DNA of 64,000 nucleotides from Sphingomonas sp. R-74633 (GCF_013416555.1 NZ_JACCFG010000001.1:62001-126000); one strand, 5' to 3'; counted from the first letter of the stretch, positions 17,578 to 28,003 are shown. Program-made: numbers and translations. The notes: generated from the sequence alone by a model not told the origin.

Positions 17578-19490
17578 CAGATCACCGGGCTCCAGCCGCC
17601 CATGATCGTCTCGACGATCCGTTCGGCAGCTTCCTCGGGCGTTTCCTTGGCGGTGTTGACGCGGATCTCTGGGCTCTCCGGCGCCTCATAGGGGCTGGAG
17701 ATGCCGGTGAAGTTGGCGATCTCGCCGGCGCGCGCCTTTTTGTAGAGCCCCTTCACGTCGCGACTCTCGGCCATTTCCAGCGGCGTATCGATGAAGATCT
17801 CGAAGAACTCGCCCTCGGGCAGCATCCGGCGCACCAGCTCGCGTTCCGCGCGGAAGGGCGAGATGAAGGCGGTGAGCACGATCAGCCCGGCATCGGTCAT
17901 CAGCTTGGCGACTTCGCCCACGCGGCGGATATTCTCGATCCGGTCGGCATCGGTGAAGCCCAGATCCTTGTTGAGCCCGTGGCGGACATTGTCGCCGTCG
18001 AGCAGGAAGCTGTGCTTGCCCATCGCGTGCAGTTTCTTCTCGACCAGATTGGCGATGGTCGACTTGCCCGAGCCCGAAAGGCCGGTGAACCACAGCAGGC
18101 GCGGAGCCTGGTGTTTCTGGCGGGCATGCGCCTCGCGGTTGATCTCCACCGCCTGCCAATGGACGTTCTGCGCCCGGCGCAGCGAGAAGTTGAGCATGCC
18201 GGCGGCGACAGTGGCGTTGGTCGCCTTGTCGATCAGGATGAAGCCGCCCAGGTCTTTGCTGTCCGCGTACGGCTCGAAGACCACGCCGCGATCGGTATAG
18301 ACTTCGGCCACGCCGATATCGTTGAGCCCCAGCGTCTTCACGCTCAGCTCGGCCATGGTGTTGACGCACACTGCATGGCGCGGCGGCTGGACGGTCGCGC
18401 TGACGGTCTGGGTACCGAGCTTGAGCCAATAGGCGCGGCCCGGCAACATCTCGGCCTGGTCCATCCACACGATCGTCGCCTGGAACTGGTCGGCGACCTG
18501 CGGCGGCGCATCGGCGGCGGCGATCACGTCGCCGCGCGAGCAATCGACTTCATCGGTGAGCGTGATCGTCACGCTCTCGCCGGCGACGGCTTCCTCGCGA
18601 TCGCCGCCGAACGCGACGATCCGCGCCACGCTGGTGGTCTGGCCCGAGGGCAGGATCCGCACCTTGTCGCCGGGCTTCACGCTGCCCGCCGCGATCATCC
18701 CGGCAAAGCCGCGGAAATCGAGGTTGGGGCGGTTCACCCATTGCACCGGCAGGCGGAAGGGGCGGGTGGCATCGGCATCCGCGTCGAGCTCCACGCTCTC
18801 CAGATGCTGGAGCAGCGACAGTCCGGTATACCAGACCGTGTTGGGGCTGGTCCCGGTGATGTTGTCGCCCTTGAACCCTGAGATCGGGATCGGCGTGAAT
18901 TCGGTGATCCCGATGCTCTCGGCGAAGGCGCGATAGTCCTCGACGATCGCGTCATAGGCGGCCTGATCATAGCCGATCAGGTCCATCTTGTTCACCGCCA
19001 GCACGATGTGGCGGATGCCGAGCAGGTGGCAGAGATACGAATGTCGCCGCGTCTGGGTGAGCACGCCCTTACGCGCGTCGATAAGGATCACGGCGAGATC
19101 GGCGGTCGAGGCACCGGTCACCATGTTGCGGGTATATTGCTCGTGCCCCGGCGTATCCGCGACGATGAACTTGCGCTTCTCGGTCGCGAAGAAGCGATAG
19201 GCGACGTCGATCGTGATGCCCTGCTCGCGCTCGGCGGCGAGGCCGTCGACGAGAAGGGCGAAGTCGATCTCGCCGCCCTGCGTGCCGACGCGCTTGCTGT
19301 CGGCTTCAAGCGACGCGAGCTGGTCCTCGAAGATCATCTTCGAATCATAGAGCAGCCGCCCGATCAGCGTGGACTTGCCGTCGTCGACGCTGCCGCAGGT
19401 GATGAAGCGCAGCAGCGACTTGTTCTGGTGAAGCTGGAGATAGGCGGAGATGTCGGACGCGATCAGCGCGTCGGGGCGATAGGAGGTCAT
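17577..19490 (-). CDS. cysNC: Bifunctional sulfate adenylyltransferase subunit 1 / APS kinase
   Basis: The 637-residue fusion has an EF-Tu-like GTPase domain with GSVDDGKS (33-40), [12 protein letters not shown] and NKMD, which drives ATP sulfurylase together with CysD. A C-terminal adenylylsulfate kinase follows with P-loop GLSGSGKST at 470-478 and the family motif [11 protein letters not shown]. The product is PAPS, used for cysteine synthesis through PAPS reductase or for sulfotransferases. It sits between cysD (one-base overlap at 19490) and cysQ. The length is normal for CysN-CysC fusions in alphaproteobacteria. Confidence 0.95.
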   Translation of the reverse strand: MTSYRPDALIASDISAYLQLHQNKSLLRFITCGSVDDGKSTLIGRLLYDSKMIFEDQLASLEADSKRVGTQGGEIDFALLVDGLAAEREQGITIDVAYRFFATEKRKFIVADTPGHEQYTRNMVTGASTADLAVILIDARKGVLTQTRRHSYLCHLLGIRHIVLAVNKMDLIGYDQAAYDAIVEDYRAFAESIGITEFTPIPISGFKGDNITGTSPNTVWYTGLSLLQHLESVELDADADATRPFRLPVQWVNRPNLDFRGFAGMIAAGSVKPGDKVRILPSGQTTSVARIVAFGGDREEAVAGESVTITLTDEVDCSRGDVIAAADAPPQVADQFQATIVWMDQAEMLPGRAYWLKLGTQTVSATVQPPRHAVCVNTMAELSVKTLGLNDIGVAEVYTDRGVVFEPYADSKDLGGFILIDKATNATVAAGMLNFSLRRAQNVHWQAVEINREAHARQKHQAPRLLWFTGLSGSGKSTIANLVEKKLHAMGKHSFLLDGDNVRHGLNKDLGFTDADRIENIRRVGEVAKLMTDAGLIVLTAFISPFRAERELVRRMLPEGEFFEIFIDTPLEMAESRDVKGLYKKARAGEIANFTGISSPYEAPESPEIRVNTAKETPEEAAERIVETIMGGWSPVI

Positions 19491-20431
19491 CAGAAATAAC
19501 CCTCCTGCTTCTTCTTCTCCATCGACGCGGCCTGGTCGTGATCGATCGCGCGGCCCTGACGCTCGCTGGTCGTCGTCAGCAGCATCTCCTGGATCACCGC
19601 CTCCAGCGTATCCGCTTCGCTCTCCACCGCGCCGGTCAGCGGGTAACAGCCGAGCGTGCGGAAGCGCACCGAGCGCTCGACCGGCACTTCGCCGTCCTTC
19701 AGCCGGAAGCGATCGTCATCGACCATCAGCAGCAGCCCGTCACGCTCCACGGTCGGGCGGGGAGCCGCGAAGTACAAGGGCACGATCTCGATCCCCTCGG
19801 CGAGGATGTACTGCCAGATATCGAGCTCGGTCCAGTTGGAGATCGGGAAGACGCGCATGCTCTCCCCCTTCTGCTTCCGGGCATTGTAGAGATGCCAAAG
19901 CTCGGGGCGCTGGTTCTTGGGATCCCAGCGATGCGAAGCGGTGCGGAAGCTGAACACGCGCTCCTTGGCCCGGCTCTTCTCCTCGTCGCGCCGCGCGCCG
20001 CCGAACGCCGCGTCGAAGCCGAACTTGTCGAGCGCCTGCTTGAGCCCTTCGGTCTTCCACATGTCGGTATGGCGGCCGCCATGGTCGAACGGGTTGATTC
20101 CCTGCGCTTCCGCCTCGGGGTTCTTGTGGACGAGCAGCTCCATCCCGGCATCGCGCGCGGCCTTGTCGCGCAGGTCGTACATCGCGCGAAACTTCCAGGT
20201 CGTGTCGACATGGAGCAGCGGGAAGGGCGGGGGCGCCGGGTAAAAGGCCTTGCGCGCCAGATGCAGCATCACCGCGCTGTCCTTGCCGATCGAATAGAGC
20301 ATCACCGGGCTTTCGGCCTCGGCGACGACTTCGCGCAGGATGTGAATACTCTCGGCTTCCAGCCGCTGGAGATGCGTCAGGCGTGCGGGCGTGAGCCCGG
20401 CGGTCGCGCCTTCTGCCTGTGTCTCCGTCAT
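19490..20431 (-). CDS. cysD: Sulfate adenylyltransferase subunit 2 (CysD)
   Basis: This is the PP-loop ATP-pyrophosphatase subunit of ATP sulfurylase, with [14 protein letters not shown] near residue 47, [22 protein letters not shown], a [10 protein letters not shown] segment and the usual C-terminal KKKQEGYF. It is the first gene of the cys operon and pairs with the CysN half of the next gene. I place the start at ATG 20431 (MTETQAEG), giving 313 residues; an ATG at 20449 would add six. Neither has a convincing ribosome-binding site. No sulfate or PAPS reductase gene is in the window. Confidence 0.93.
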   Translation of the reverse strand: MTETQAEGATAGLTPARLTHLQRLEAESIHILREVVAEAESPVMLYSIGKDSAVMLHLARKAFYPAPPPFPLLHVDTTWKFRAMYDLRDKAARDAGMELLVHKNPEAEAQGINPFDHGGRHTDMWKTEGLKQALDKFGFDAAFGGARRDEEKSRAKERVFSFRTASHRWDPKNQRPELWHLYNARKQKGESMRVFPISNWTELDIWQYILAEGIEIVPLYFAAPRPTVERDGLLLMVDDDRFRLKDGEVPVERSVRFRTLGCYPLTGAVESEADTLEAVIQEMLLTTTSERQGRAIDHDQAASMEKKKQEGYF

Positions 20432-20841
20432 GTTCCGGGAATGCAGCATGGCGGGCGATTTAGGAAGCCCGCCGGGGTCGCGCGATCTAGTTTATGTTTA
20501 GCGGTGGATACCGCCGCAAACGGGGCGGGCCGACTACCAAATGGCTGATAATGCGCGTATCAGGACCGCCAACGCAGAAATGAGTCGGAGAGACCGATGC
20601 GAGAAGAGGGACTGGAGACTGCGGGCGAGTCCGTCGCGCCGCGGGCCTTTGCATTTGATGGCTGGTCTATGGTGCCGCTCGATGCGCCGCGCCGCGAGCC
20701 CGCCGTTGTCGATGCCGATATTGCCGAGAGCGACGTACTGCCCGCCTGATATCTTCCACGGTTAGCAGTTCTTGAACCAATTCCGGTGCACAATTCGCCG
20801 TGCGCCGCGCTCCTGTCGCGCCCCGGCGCCGGGGAGGAAAA
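20432..20841 (+). other. 410-bp region upstream of rfbA holding one small ORF
   Basis: The region separates divergent cysD and rfbA and must hold both promoters. It contains a short hairpin (GCGGT-GGAT-ACCGC, about 20500-20513), a -10-like GATAAT near 20548, and a plausible 50-codon ORF at 20597-20749. A competing 74-codon frame (20541-20765) is Arg/Ser-rich and looks like a shadow. No repeat or RNA gene was recognised in the remainder. Confidence 0.4.
20597..20749 (+). CDS. Hypothetical small acidic protein (50 residues)
   Basis: ATG at 20597 follows a good ribosome-binding site (GGAGAG about 6 bases upstream) and the frame runs 50 codons to TGA at 20747-20749. The peptide is acidic, with a recognisable middle FAFDGWSMVPLDAPRREP and end IAESDVLPA, no Cys and no membrane segment. 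Codon choice favours G/C at third positions, as expected of a real gene here. It lies 92 bases upstream of rfbA in the same direction and may be cotranscribed. I do not recognise a family. Confidence 0.5.
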   Translation: MREEGLETAGESVAPRAFAFDGWSMVPLDAPRREPAVVDADIAESDVLPA

Positions 20842-21768
20842 TTGGTCGTTTCGTCCGCATCTGCCGCGCCTTCGGGCCGGCCCGTGAAGGGGATCATCCT
20901 CGCGGGCGGCGCCGGTACGCGCCTTTACCCAGCCACGCTGTCGATCTCGAAGCAGTTGCTGCCGGTGTTCGACAAGCCGATGATCTATTATCCGCTGTCG
21001 GTGCTGATGCTCGCCGGCATCCGCGACATCCTGATCATCTCGAGCCCGCGCGACCTGCCGATGTTCAAGCTGTTGCTGGGCGACGGTTCGGCCTTTGGTA
21101 TCAACTTCGAATATGCCGAGCAGCCCGCGCCCGAGGGCCTGGCGCAGGCCTTCACGATCGGCGAGGCGTTTCTCGACGGCGGCCCCGCCGCGCTGATCCT
21201 CGGTGACAACATCTTCCATGGCGACGGTCTCGCCACCAAGGGTCGCGCTGCCGCCGAAGCCGCCATGCAGGGCCAGTCGACGGTCTTCGCCTATCAGGTC
21301 GACGATCCCGAGCGCTACGGCGTCGCCACTTTCGATTCCGAGACCGGCAAGGCGACCAGCGTGGTCGAGAAGCCCGAGGAGCCCAAGTCGAACTGGGCGG
21401 TGACCGGCCTCTATTTCTTCGACAGCCAGGTCGTCGATATCGCCCGCACGCTCAAGCCCAGCCCGCGCGGCGAGCTGGAGATCACCGATGTGATCTCGGC
21501 CTATCTGGAGCAGGGCAATCTCAACGTGAACCGGCTCGGCCGCGGCTATGCCTGGCTCGATACCGGCACGCATGACAGCCTGCACGACGCGGCCAGCTTC
21601 GTCCGCACGATCGAGAACCGTCAGGGCATCAAGATCGCCTGCCCGGAAGAGATCGCGTTCGACCTCGGCTATCTCTCCGCGGAAACCGTGCTCGCGCGCG
21701 CCGATACGATGGGCAAGACCGACTATGCCCGTTATCTGCGCCGCTGCGTGGACGCCGCCGCGGCATGA
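20842..21768 (+). CDS. rfbA: Glucose-1-phosphate thymidylyltransferase
   Basis: RmlA makes dTDP-glucose from dTTP and glucose-1-phosphate. The motifs [33 protein letters not shown] and the C-terminal allosteric region are intact. The start is uncertain: TTG at 20842 has GGAGG immediately upstream (tight spacing) and adds about 14 residues before [11 protein letters not shown] at 20884 gives the usual N-terminus but has no clear ribosome-binding site, and an open frame extends back to 20800. The stop overlaps rfbB (ATGA). rmlC and rmlD are not adjacent, so either they lie elsewhere or the pathway stops at the 4-keto-6-deoxy sugar. Confidence 0.92.
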   Translation: MVVSSASAAPSGRPVKGIILAGGAGTRLYPATLSISKQLLPVFDKPMIYYPLSVLMLAGIRDILIISSPRDLPMFKLLLGDGSAFGINFEYAEQPAPEGLAQAFTIGEAFLDGGPAALILGDNIFHGDGLATKGRAAAEAAMQGQSTVFAYQVDDPERYGVATFDSETGKATSVVEKPEEPKSNWAVTGLYFFDSQVVDIARTLKPSPRGELEITDVISAYLEQGNLNVNRLGRGYAWLDTGTHDSLHDAASFVRTIENRQGIKIACPEEIAFDLGYLSAETVLARADTMGKTDYARYLRRCVDAAAA

Positions 21769-22850
21769 GCTTCCTTGAACCGGTAGGGGCGCCCGCGCCG
21801 AAGATCCGCCGCATCCTGGTAACCGGTGGTGCCGGGTTCATCGGCTCGGCGGTGTGCCGCCTGCTGGTGGCGAAGCGCTACCGCGTCGTCTGCGTCGACA
21901 AGCTCACCTATGCCGGCAACATGGCGTCGCTCGCCAGTGTCATGGCCAGGCCCAATTTCCGTTTCGTCGGCGCCGATATCGGCGATGCCGCAGCGATGTT
22001 CCGCCTGATGCGCGACGAGCGGATCGAAGGGGTGATGCACCTGGCTGCCGAGACGCATGTCGATCGCTCGATCGACAGCCCGGCGGCATTTGTCGAGACC
22101 AATGTGCTCGGCACGGTCCGCTTGCTCGACGCGGCGCTGGAGCATTGGCGCAGCCTGTCCGACGCGAAGCGCGCGGCCTTCCGCTTCCACCACATCTCCA
22201 CCGACGAAGTGTTCGGCGATCTGCCGTTCGACAGCGGCGTGTTCAGCGAAACCACGCCCTATGCGCCGTCCTCGCCCTATTCGGCGAGCAAGGCCGCGTC
22301 GGACCATTTCGTCCGCGCCTGGCACGAGACCTATGACCTGCCGGTGGTTCTCTCGAACTGCTCGAACAATTACGGGCCGCATCACTTCCCCGAGAAGCTG
22401 ATCCCGCTCGTCATCCTCAATGCGCTCGAAGGCAAGGATCTGCCGATCTACGGCAAGGGCGCGAACATCCGCGACTGGCTCCATGTCGAGGATCATGCCG
22501 AGGCGCTGGAACGCGTGCTCACCCGGGGCCGGAGCGGCGAGACCTATCTGATCGGCGGCCGCCAGGAGCGGACCAACCTCCAGGTCGTCGAGGCGATCTG
22601 CGACCTGCTCGATACTCGCGTAGGCGGCCGCAAGCACCGCGACCTCATCCGCTTCGTCCAGGACCGGCCGGGGCATGATCGCCGCTATGCGATCGATCCG
22701 TCGAAGATCGAGCAGGAGCTGGGCTGGCAGCCGAGCGAGACCTTTGAGACGGGGCTTGCGAAGACCGTCGACTGGTATCTTGCAAACCGCGACTGGTGGG
22801 AGCCGATCCGCACCGGTGCCTATCAGGGCGAGCGGCTGGGGGTTCTCTAG
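21765..22850 (+). CDS. rfbB: dTDP-glucose 4,6-dehydratase
   Basis: RmlB is an extended short-chain dehydrogenase of 361 residues. It shows the NAD-binding [10 protein letters not shown], the [13 protein letters not shown] segment, STDEVFGDL, the catalytic [10 protein letters not shown] and [15 protein letters not shown]. It converts dTDP-glucose to dTDP-4-keto-6-deoxy-glucose, the branch point for dTDP-rhamnose and dTDP-amino sugars. It is coupled to rfbA by ATGA. Its TAG stop lies in CTAG, which also supplies the stop of the convergent nagA. Confidence 0.95.
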   Translation: MSFLEPVGAPAPKIRRILVTGGAGFIGSAVCRLLVAKRYRVVCVDKLTYAGNMASLASVMARPNFRFVGADIGDAAAMFRLMRDERIEGVMHLAAETHVDRSIDSPAAFVETNVLGTVRLLDAALEHWRSLSDAKRAAFRFHHISTDEVFGDLPFDSGVFSETTPYAPSSPYSASKAASDHFVRAWHETYDLPVVLSNCSNNYGPHHFPEKLIPLVILNALEGKDLPIYGKGANIRDWLHVEDHAEALERVLTRGRSGETYLIGGRQERTNLQVVEAICDLLDTRVGGRKHRDLIRFVQDRPGHDRRYAIDPSKIEQELGWQPSETFETGLAKTVDWYLANRDWWEPIRTGAYQGERLGVL

Positions 22851-23968
22851 ACCCCGCCGATCCAGCTGCGCGTCACTTCCAGCGCGTCGTTCACCAGCAC
22901 CAGGTCCGCCCGGTAGCCCGGCGCGATCCGGCCGAGCTGCCCGCTCAGGCCAAGGAATGCCGCCGGGGTGGCCGAGGCCATGTGCGCCGCCGCGTCGAGC
23001 CCCACTCGGCCCTGTTCCATCATGCCCTTCACGGCGCCCGCCATGGTCAGCGTTGAGCCGGCCAGCGTGTTGTCGGCGCCGAGCAGCCGGTCGCCTTCAC
23101 GGTGGATCTCGCGGCCATGGATCAGGAATATGCTCTCGTCGCTGCCGACGCTCGGCATCGCATCGGTCACCAGCATCAGCCGCTCGGGGCCCTTGGCCCG
23201 CAGCGCCACCCGCAGCGTCGCCGGGTGGAGGTGATAGCCATCGGCGATGATCCCGGCGAAGACTTCGGGGTCCTCCAGCGCCGCGCCGACCATGCCCGGG
23301 GCGCGGTTGGTGAGCGGGGACATCGCGTTGAAGATATGGGTGAAGCCGCTTAGCCCGTTGTCGATCGCGTCGCGCACTGTCTCATAGGGCGCATCCGAAT
23401 GGCCGGCCGAGACGATCACGCCCGCCGCGACCAGCCGGGCCACCTGCTCGGGCGTCGCCGCCTCGGGCGCCAGCGTAACCAGCGTCTTGCCGCGCGTGGA
23501 GGACTCGAGCAGCGCCAGGAACTGGTCCTGCAGCGGCTGGATCTTGCTTTCGCTATGGATGCCGCGCCGCACCGGATTGAGGAACGGCCCCTCGATATGG
23601 ATGCCGAGCACGCCGGGCACGCGCGCCTCGATCGCGGCATCGACCGCGCGGATGCCGGCCTCGACTACGGACAGGTCGTCGCTGATCAGTGTCGGCAGCA
23701 GGCCTGTGGTGCCATAGCGGCGATGCGTCTCGGCGATCACCCGGATCGTCTCGACGCTGGGATCGTCGTTGAACAACAGCCCGCTGCCGCCATTCACTTG
23801 TACGTCGATGAACCCGGGGAGCAGCGTGGCGCCGCCCAGGTCGATCACATCGACGCCCGCAGGGGCCTCGCTCAGGATCGCGGCGATCCGGTCGCCTTCC
23901 ACCACAACGCACCCATCGTCGCGCCAGCCCTCGGCCAGCAGCATGTGTGCGTTGCGGAATGCCTTCAC
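22847..23968 (-). CDS. nagA: N-acetylglucosamine-6-phosphate deacetylase
   Basis: The 373-residue amidohydrolase has [10 protein letters not shown] (the Gln-x-Asn form of single-zinc NagA enzymes), metal-site Glu in HIEGPF, and His in SAGHSDA and FTHIFNAM, with catalytic Asp in VTDAM. It converts GlcNAc-6-phosphate to glucosamine-6-phosphate. It is last in a three-gene minus-strand operon (kinase, murQ, nagA), overlapping murQ as ATGA. No nagB deaminase or PTS gene is in the window. Confidence 0.93.
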   Translation of the reverse strand: MKAFRNAHMLLAEGWRDDGCVVVEGDRIAAILSEAPAGVDVIDLGGATLLPGFIDVQVNGGSGLLFNDDPSVETIRVIAETHRRYGTTGLLPTLISDDLSVVEAGIRAVDAAIEARVPGVLGIHIEGPFLNPVRRGIHSESKIQPLQDQFLALLESSTRGKTLVTLAPEAATPEQVARLVAAGVIVSAGHSDAPYETVRDAIDNGLSGFTHIFNAMSPLTNRAPGMVGAALEDPEVFAGIIADGYHLHPATLRVALRAKGPERLMLVTDAMPSVGSDESIFLIHGREIHREGDRLLGADNTLAGSTLTMAGAVKGMMEQGRVGLDAAAHMASATPAAFLGLSGQLGRIAPGYRADLVLVNDALEVTRSWIGGV

Positions 23969-24846
23969 GCCAGCGTGTCCAAAGCCGCGCCCAGGCTGCC
24001 CTGCGCCGCCGTCAGCCGTGCCCTAGCGTCGTCCGGGTTCAGCCCGCGGGCGACCAGCACGGCCGTCTTGATGTCGCGCCCGCCGGCGTCGAGCGCCGCC
24101 TCGGCGGGGCCAGCTTCGACCTCCGCCAGCGTGCCGACCATGCGGATCGCGCGCTGGCGCAGCTTTGCGTTCGAGACCTGCATGTTCACCATAAGCCCGT
24201 GATGAACGAGCCCAAGGCGCAACATGATCCCGGTGGAGATCAGATTGAGCGTCACCTTCTGCGCAGTGCCCGCCTTCATCCGGGTCGAGCCTGCCACGAC
24301 TTCGCTGCCGGTATCGGCCAGGATCGCATGTTCTCCGGCGCGCAGCACGGGCGTGTCGGGGTTGTTGGCCACGCCGATGGTCAGAGCGCCCGCCCCGCGT
24401 GCGGCCTCGAGCGCGGCGATCACATAGGGCGTGCGCCCGCTGGCGGCGATACCGATCAGCACATCGTCGGGGCCGATCTCTTCGGCGACAATGGCTTGCT
24501 CGGCCGCCTCGCGGCTGTCCTCGGCGCCTTCCTGCGTCCGGGTCAGCGCGGCGGGGCCGCCGGCGATCAGGAAGACCAGCCGTTCGAACGGCCAGTTGAA
24601 GGTGGGAGTGAGCTCCACGCCGTCCTGCACGCCGATCCGGCCAGAGGTACCGGCGCCGGCATAGGCGATGCGTCCGCCGCGCCGCAGGCGTTCGGCGGCG
24701 GCGTTGATAGCTGCGGCCATCGGCGCGGTCTGGCTCTTGAGCGCCGCGATTGCGGCAAGCTGCGCCTCGAGCATCGCCTCCACCGCAGTCTCGGTGGGCC
24801 AGCGGTCGATCTCGCGGTAGCGGGGGTCAGTGGTCTCAGTGGACAT
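23965..24846 (-). CDS. murQ: N-acetylmuramic acid 6-phosphate etherase
   Basis: MurQ cleaves the lactyl ether of MurNAc-6-phosphate to give GlcNAc-6-phosphate, which NagA then deacetylates. The SIS fold shows AYAGAGTSGRIGVQDGVEL, GIAASGRTPY and GSTRMKAGTAQK, all typical. The start at ATG 24846 (MSTETTDPRY) is chosen because it gives the normal family N-terminus at 293 residues and an 11-base overlap with the upstream kinase; the open frame runs back to 24924 without conserved sequence. Confidence 0.93.
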   Translation of the reverse strand: MSTETTDPRYREIDRWPTETAVEAMLEAQLAAIAALKSQTAPMAAAINAAAERLRRGGRIAYAGAGTSGRIGVQDGVELTPTFNWPFERLVFLIAGGPAALTRTQEGAEDSREAAEQAIVAEEIGPDDVLIGIAASGRTPYVIAALEAARGAGALTIGVANNPDTPVLRAGEHAILADTGSEVVAGSTRMKAGTAQKVTLNLISTGIMLRLGLVHHGLMVNMQVSNAKLRQRAIRMVGTLAEVEAGPAEAALDAGGRDIKTAVLVARGLNPDDARARLTAAQGSLGAALDTLA

Positions 24847-25729
24847 CGGATTTCCGGGTCGGCAGGGCGGTAGCAGGCAGGCCGGCGAGCAGCAGCGCGC
24901 CGTCGAGCGGATCGGAGATCGCATCGGTCAGCCGCGCCACGGTGCGCGCGCGCAGCCAGGGCTTTATCCGCAGCGCCAGGCCGCCGGCGAGCGCGCAGCG
25001 AACGGCGCCGCGCGCGAAGATCGTCTCGATGAAGCGCTCGATATGCTGGGCCGCATCCTCGACGATCGAGCGGGCGATCGCGTCGTTGTTCTCGGCATAG
25101 TCCATCACCAGCGGGGCGAAGGCGGCATAATCCTTGGGCGTCGCCGCATCCATCCAGGCAACCGCGCGGGCGGTATCATGTCCGAAGCCGGCCGTGACGG
25201 CGTGGCTGAGCGGCGTCACTTCGCTGCGACCGTCGAGCGCGCGCAGCGCGTGGCGCATCGCGCTCAGGCCCAAAGCCGCGCCGCTGCCCTCGTCGGAGAT
25301 CGGGAAGCCATAGCCGCCGATCGCGAAGCTGGTGGTGCCCACGCGGACCTCGGCGATGCTGCCGGTGCCGATGATCAGCGTCGCGCCCTCGGCACCGCCA
25401 TGCGCGCCGAGGTTGGCAATCGCGGCATCGGTGACGAAGGCGATCTCGGTGAAGGGGAAGGGGAGCGCCGCAAGCTGCTCGCGCATCCCGGTGCGGGTGA
25501 TCCCGGCGATGCCCATGCCGGCGCGGATCGTCGCGACCTGGGCTTCGTCGAGCCCCGCTTCGGAGATCGCCTGCTGCGCGACGTCGCTCAGCACGGCGTG
25601 GAGCCGCTCGATGCCGATCCGCGTATTGGCCGGGCCGCTCTCGCCGGTGCCCAGGATCGCGCCGTCCGCATCCGTCAACCGGCTGCGGCAATGGCTGCCA
25701 CCCGCATCTATGCCGAGGAAATAAACCAT
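24836..25729 (-). CDS. BadF/BadG-type amino-sugar kinase (GlcNAc or MurNAc kinase-like)
   Basis: The 297-residue ASKHA-fold ATPase begins MVYFLGIDAGGSH, the phosphate-1 motif, with a second GTGS phosphate-binding loop in LIIGTGSIAEV and a C-terminal LAGGLAL. The family includes eukaryotic-type GlcNAc kinase and bacterial kinases acting on GlcNAc, glucosamine or MurNAc. As first gene of an operon with murQ and nagA it probably phosphorylates MurNAc or GlcNAc at O-6 after uptake without a PTS. The exact substrate is inferred from context. Confidence 0.8.
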   Translation of the reverse strand: MVYFLGIDAGGSHCRSRLTDADGAILGTGESGPANTRIGIERLHAVLSDVAQQAISEAGLDEAQVATIRAGMGIAGITRTGMREQLAALPFPFTEIAFVTDAAIANLGAHGGAEGATLIIGTGSIAEVRVGTTSFAIGGYGFPISDEGSGAALGLSAMRHALRALDGRSEVTPLSHAVTAGFGHDTARAVAWMDAATPKDYAAFAPLVMDYAENNDAIARSIVEDAAQHIERFIETIFARGAVRCALAGGLALRIKPWLRARTVARLTDAISDPLDGALLLAGLPATALPTRKSDVH

Positions 25730-25808
25730 GTCCGTTCCCTACAGCAGGCGGTCGGGCCTGTGCCATGCCCAGCGGCGCCCGGCCCATAAGTGCCGGGCAT
25801 GGGCGATA

Positions 25809-27182
25809 TCAGAAGCGCGCTTCTTCGTAGACGCGGGTGATGTCGCCGCCCCAGTCGCCATTGTAGCGGTCGAGCAGCACCTGCGCGGGCACCTTGCCGG
25901 TGCGCACCACTTCGCGCAGCGGGTCGAGGAAGCCGCTCTCATTGTCGCCCGAGGCGTTGAACCGCGCCCGCGCATTGAGGCCCGCCGTCGCGATGTCGAG
26001 AACCTCGCCGGCGATGTCCTTGAGCTTGCCGCCACCCGGCAGCGGCGCGTCGAGCGCCAGCTTGGGCACCGCGCTACGCAGTTCCTCGCGGCCTTCCATC
26101 GACCAGCCCTTGACCAGGTCCCATGCCGCGTCGAGCGCACCCTGATCATAGAGCAGGCCGACCCAGAAGGCGGGTAGCGCGCAGATCCGGCCCCAGCGCC
26201 CGCCATCGGCGCCGCGCATCTCGAGGAAGGTCTTGAGCCGTACTTCGGGGAAGGCCGTGGAGAGATGGTCCGCCCAGTCGTCGATCGTTGGCTTCTGGCC
26301 CGGATAGGCGGGCAACTCACCCTTCAGGAAGTCGCGGAAGCTCTGCCCGGCGGCGTCGATATATTTCCCGTCGCGGTAGACGAAGTACATCGGCACATCG
26401 AGCGCATACTCGGCATAGCGCTCATAGCCGAAGCCGTCCTCGAACACGAAAGGCAGCATGCCGGTCCGCGCCGGATCGGTGTCCGACCAGATATGCGAGC
26501 GATAGCTGAGGAAGCCATTGGGCTTGCCCTCGGTGAAGGGCGAGTTGGCGAACAGCGCCGTCGCCAGCGGCTGCAGCGCCAGCCCGACGCGGAACTTCTG
26601 CACCATGTCCACCTCGGTGGCGTAATCGAGGTTCACCTGGATCGTGCAGGTGCGCAGCATCATGTCGAGGCCGAGATTGCCGACCCGCGGCATGTGGCGG
26701 AGCATGATGCCATAGCGGCCCTTGGGCATGATCGGCAGCTCGGCACGTGTCTTGTCGGGCCACATGCCGAGGCCGAGGAAGTTGATCCCCAGCTTGTCGC
26801 CGACCTGCTTGACCTGCTCCAGATGGCGCCCGGTCTCGTTGCAGGTCTCGTGGAGATTCTCGAGCGGCGCGCCCGAAAGCTCGAGCTGGCCGGCGGGCTC
26901 CAGGCTCACCGTGCCGTCCGGCCCCGAAAGTGCGATCACATTGTCGCCCTCAAGCACCGGCTTCCAGCCATAGCTGGTCAGCCCGTCGAGCAAGGCGCGG
27001 ATGCCAGCCTGCTCGTCATAGCTTGGCGCGTGATGATCCTGGGTCGAGAATACGAACTTCTCGTGCTCGGTGCCGATCCGCCACTGTTCGCCCGGCTTCT
27101 CGCCCCCGGCGAAATAGTCGATCAGCTGCTGGCGATCCTCGATCGGAGCCGACACCTTGGTATTTTCGGTCTTGGTGCTCAT
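25809..27182 (-). CDS. gshA: Glutamate-cysteine ligase (plant/alphaproteobacterial type)
   Basis: This enzyme makes gamma-glutamylcysteine, the first step of glutathione synthesis. The 457-residue sequence has RIGTEHEKFVF, ALSGPDGTVSLEPAGQLELSG and GRYGIMLRHMPRVG, which fit the GCS2-type family and not the E. coli type. The start ATG at 27182 (MSTKTENTK) overlaps the stop of the upstream nitrilase-family gene (ATGA), although the frame stays open further back. An 80-base gap separates its stop from the kinase operon downstream on the same strand. Confidence 0.93.
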   Translation of the reverse strand: MSTKTENTKVSAPIEDRQQLIDYFAGGEKPGEQWRIGTEHEKFVFSTQDHHAPSYDEQAGIRALLDGLTSYGWKPVLEGDNVIALSGPDGTVSLEPAGQLELSGAPLENLHETCNETGRHLEQVKQVGDKLGINFLGLGMWPDKTRAELPIMPKGRYGIMLRHMPRVGNLGLDMMLRTCTIQVNLDYATEVDMVQKFRVGLALQPLATALFANSPFTEGKPNGFLSYRSHIWSDTDPARTGMLPFVFEDGFGYERYAEYALDVPMYFVYRDGKYIDAAGQSFRDFLKGELPAYPGQKPTIDDWADHLSTAFPEVRLKTFLEMRGADGGRWGRICALPAFWVGLLYDQGALDAAWDLVKGWSMEGREELRSAVPKLALDAPLPGGGKLKDIAGEVLDIATAGLNARARFNASGDNESGFLDPLREVVRTGKVPAQVLLDRYNGDWGGDITRVYEEARF

Positions 27183-28003
27183 GCAAAGGTCTCGACGGGA
27201 GGGATGGGCCGGCGGTGGCGCAGTACCGGAACGCGCGAACGGACGTCTTCGACGCGGGCAGGGTCGATCTCGGCCGAGCCAAGCCCGGCTTCTTCGCCCA
27301 TGTCGAGCAGAATTTCGCCCCAGGGATCGATCACCAGCGAATGGCCATAGGTGGCGCGGCCATCCTCGTGCACGCCGGTCTGCGCCGCCGCGATGACGAA
27401 GGCGGCGGCTTCCACCGCACGCGCGCGCAGCAGCAGGTGCCAATGCGCCTGGCCCGTGGGCCGGGTGAAGGCGGCGGGGACGGAAAGGGCGGTGGCGCCC
27501 GCATCGCTCAGCGCGCGGAACAGGTCCGGAAAGCGCATGTCATAGCAGATGGCGAGGCCGAGCCTGCCGATCGGCGTGTCGACCACGATCGCGCGCTCGC
27601 CGGGACAATAGGTGTTGGATTCGCGCCAGCTCTCGCCGGTGGGCAGGTCGACATCGAACAGGTGGAGCTTGTCGTAGCTCGCCCGGATTTCGCCGGTGCC
27701 GTCGATCACGAAGCCGCGATTGAGGAACTTGCCGCTCTCGCCGAGCACCGCCAGCGAGCCGAGGTGCACCCAGACGCCATGTTTCGCAGCTGCCTCGCGC
27801 GTCGCGGCGAGAACGCGGTCGTCCGCCTCCGCCACCACATTGCTGCGCGCGCGCTCGCGATTGCCGTCGAGCAGGCCTGACATTTCCGGCGTGAATAGCA
27901 TCGCGCTGCCTTCCGCCGCCGCGCGCGCCACGCCCTCGGCGATCACGCGTGCATTGGCGGACGGATCGATCCCGCTCGTCATCTGCAGCAGGCTGGCCTT
28001 CAT
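27179..28003 (-). CDS. Nitrilase-superfamily amidase
   Basis: The 274-residue protein has the Glu-Lys-Cys triad of the carbon-nitrogen hydrolase family: Glu in LLFTPEMSG, Lys in SYDKLHLFDVD and Cys in LAICYDMRFPDLFR. It resembles the Nit1/Nit2 group. Some members of that group repair deaminated glutathione, which would suit its overlap with gshA; this link is inferred. A textbook ribosome-binding site (GGGGAGGAAAGCA) precedes ATG 28003; the frame runs on to 28180 but is Arg-rich shadow there. Confidence 0.9.
   Translation of the reverse strand: MKASLLQMTSGIDPSANARVIAEGVARAAAEGSAMLFTPEMSGLLDGNRERARSNVVAEADDRVLAATREAAAKHGVWVHLGSLAVLGESGKFLNRGFVIDGTGEIRASYDKLHLFDVDLPTGESWRESNTYCPGERAIVVDTPIGRLGLAICYDMRFPDLFRALSDAGATALSVPAAFTRPTGQAHWHLLLRARAVEAAAFVIAAAQTGVHEDGRATYGHSLVIDPWGEILLDMGEEAGLGSAEIDPARVEDVRSRVPVLRHRRPIPPVETFA

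Noticed and set aside
20541..20765. 74-codon ORF in the cysD-rfbA gap
   Set aside because: Arg/Ser-rich without a ribosome-binding site; the overlapping 50-codon frame at 20597 is better supported.
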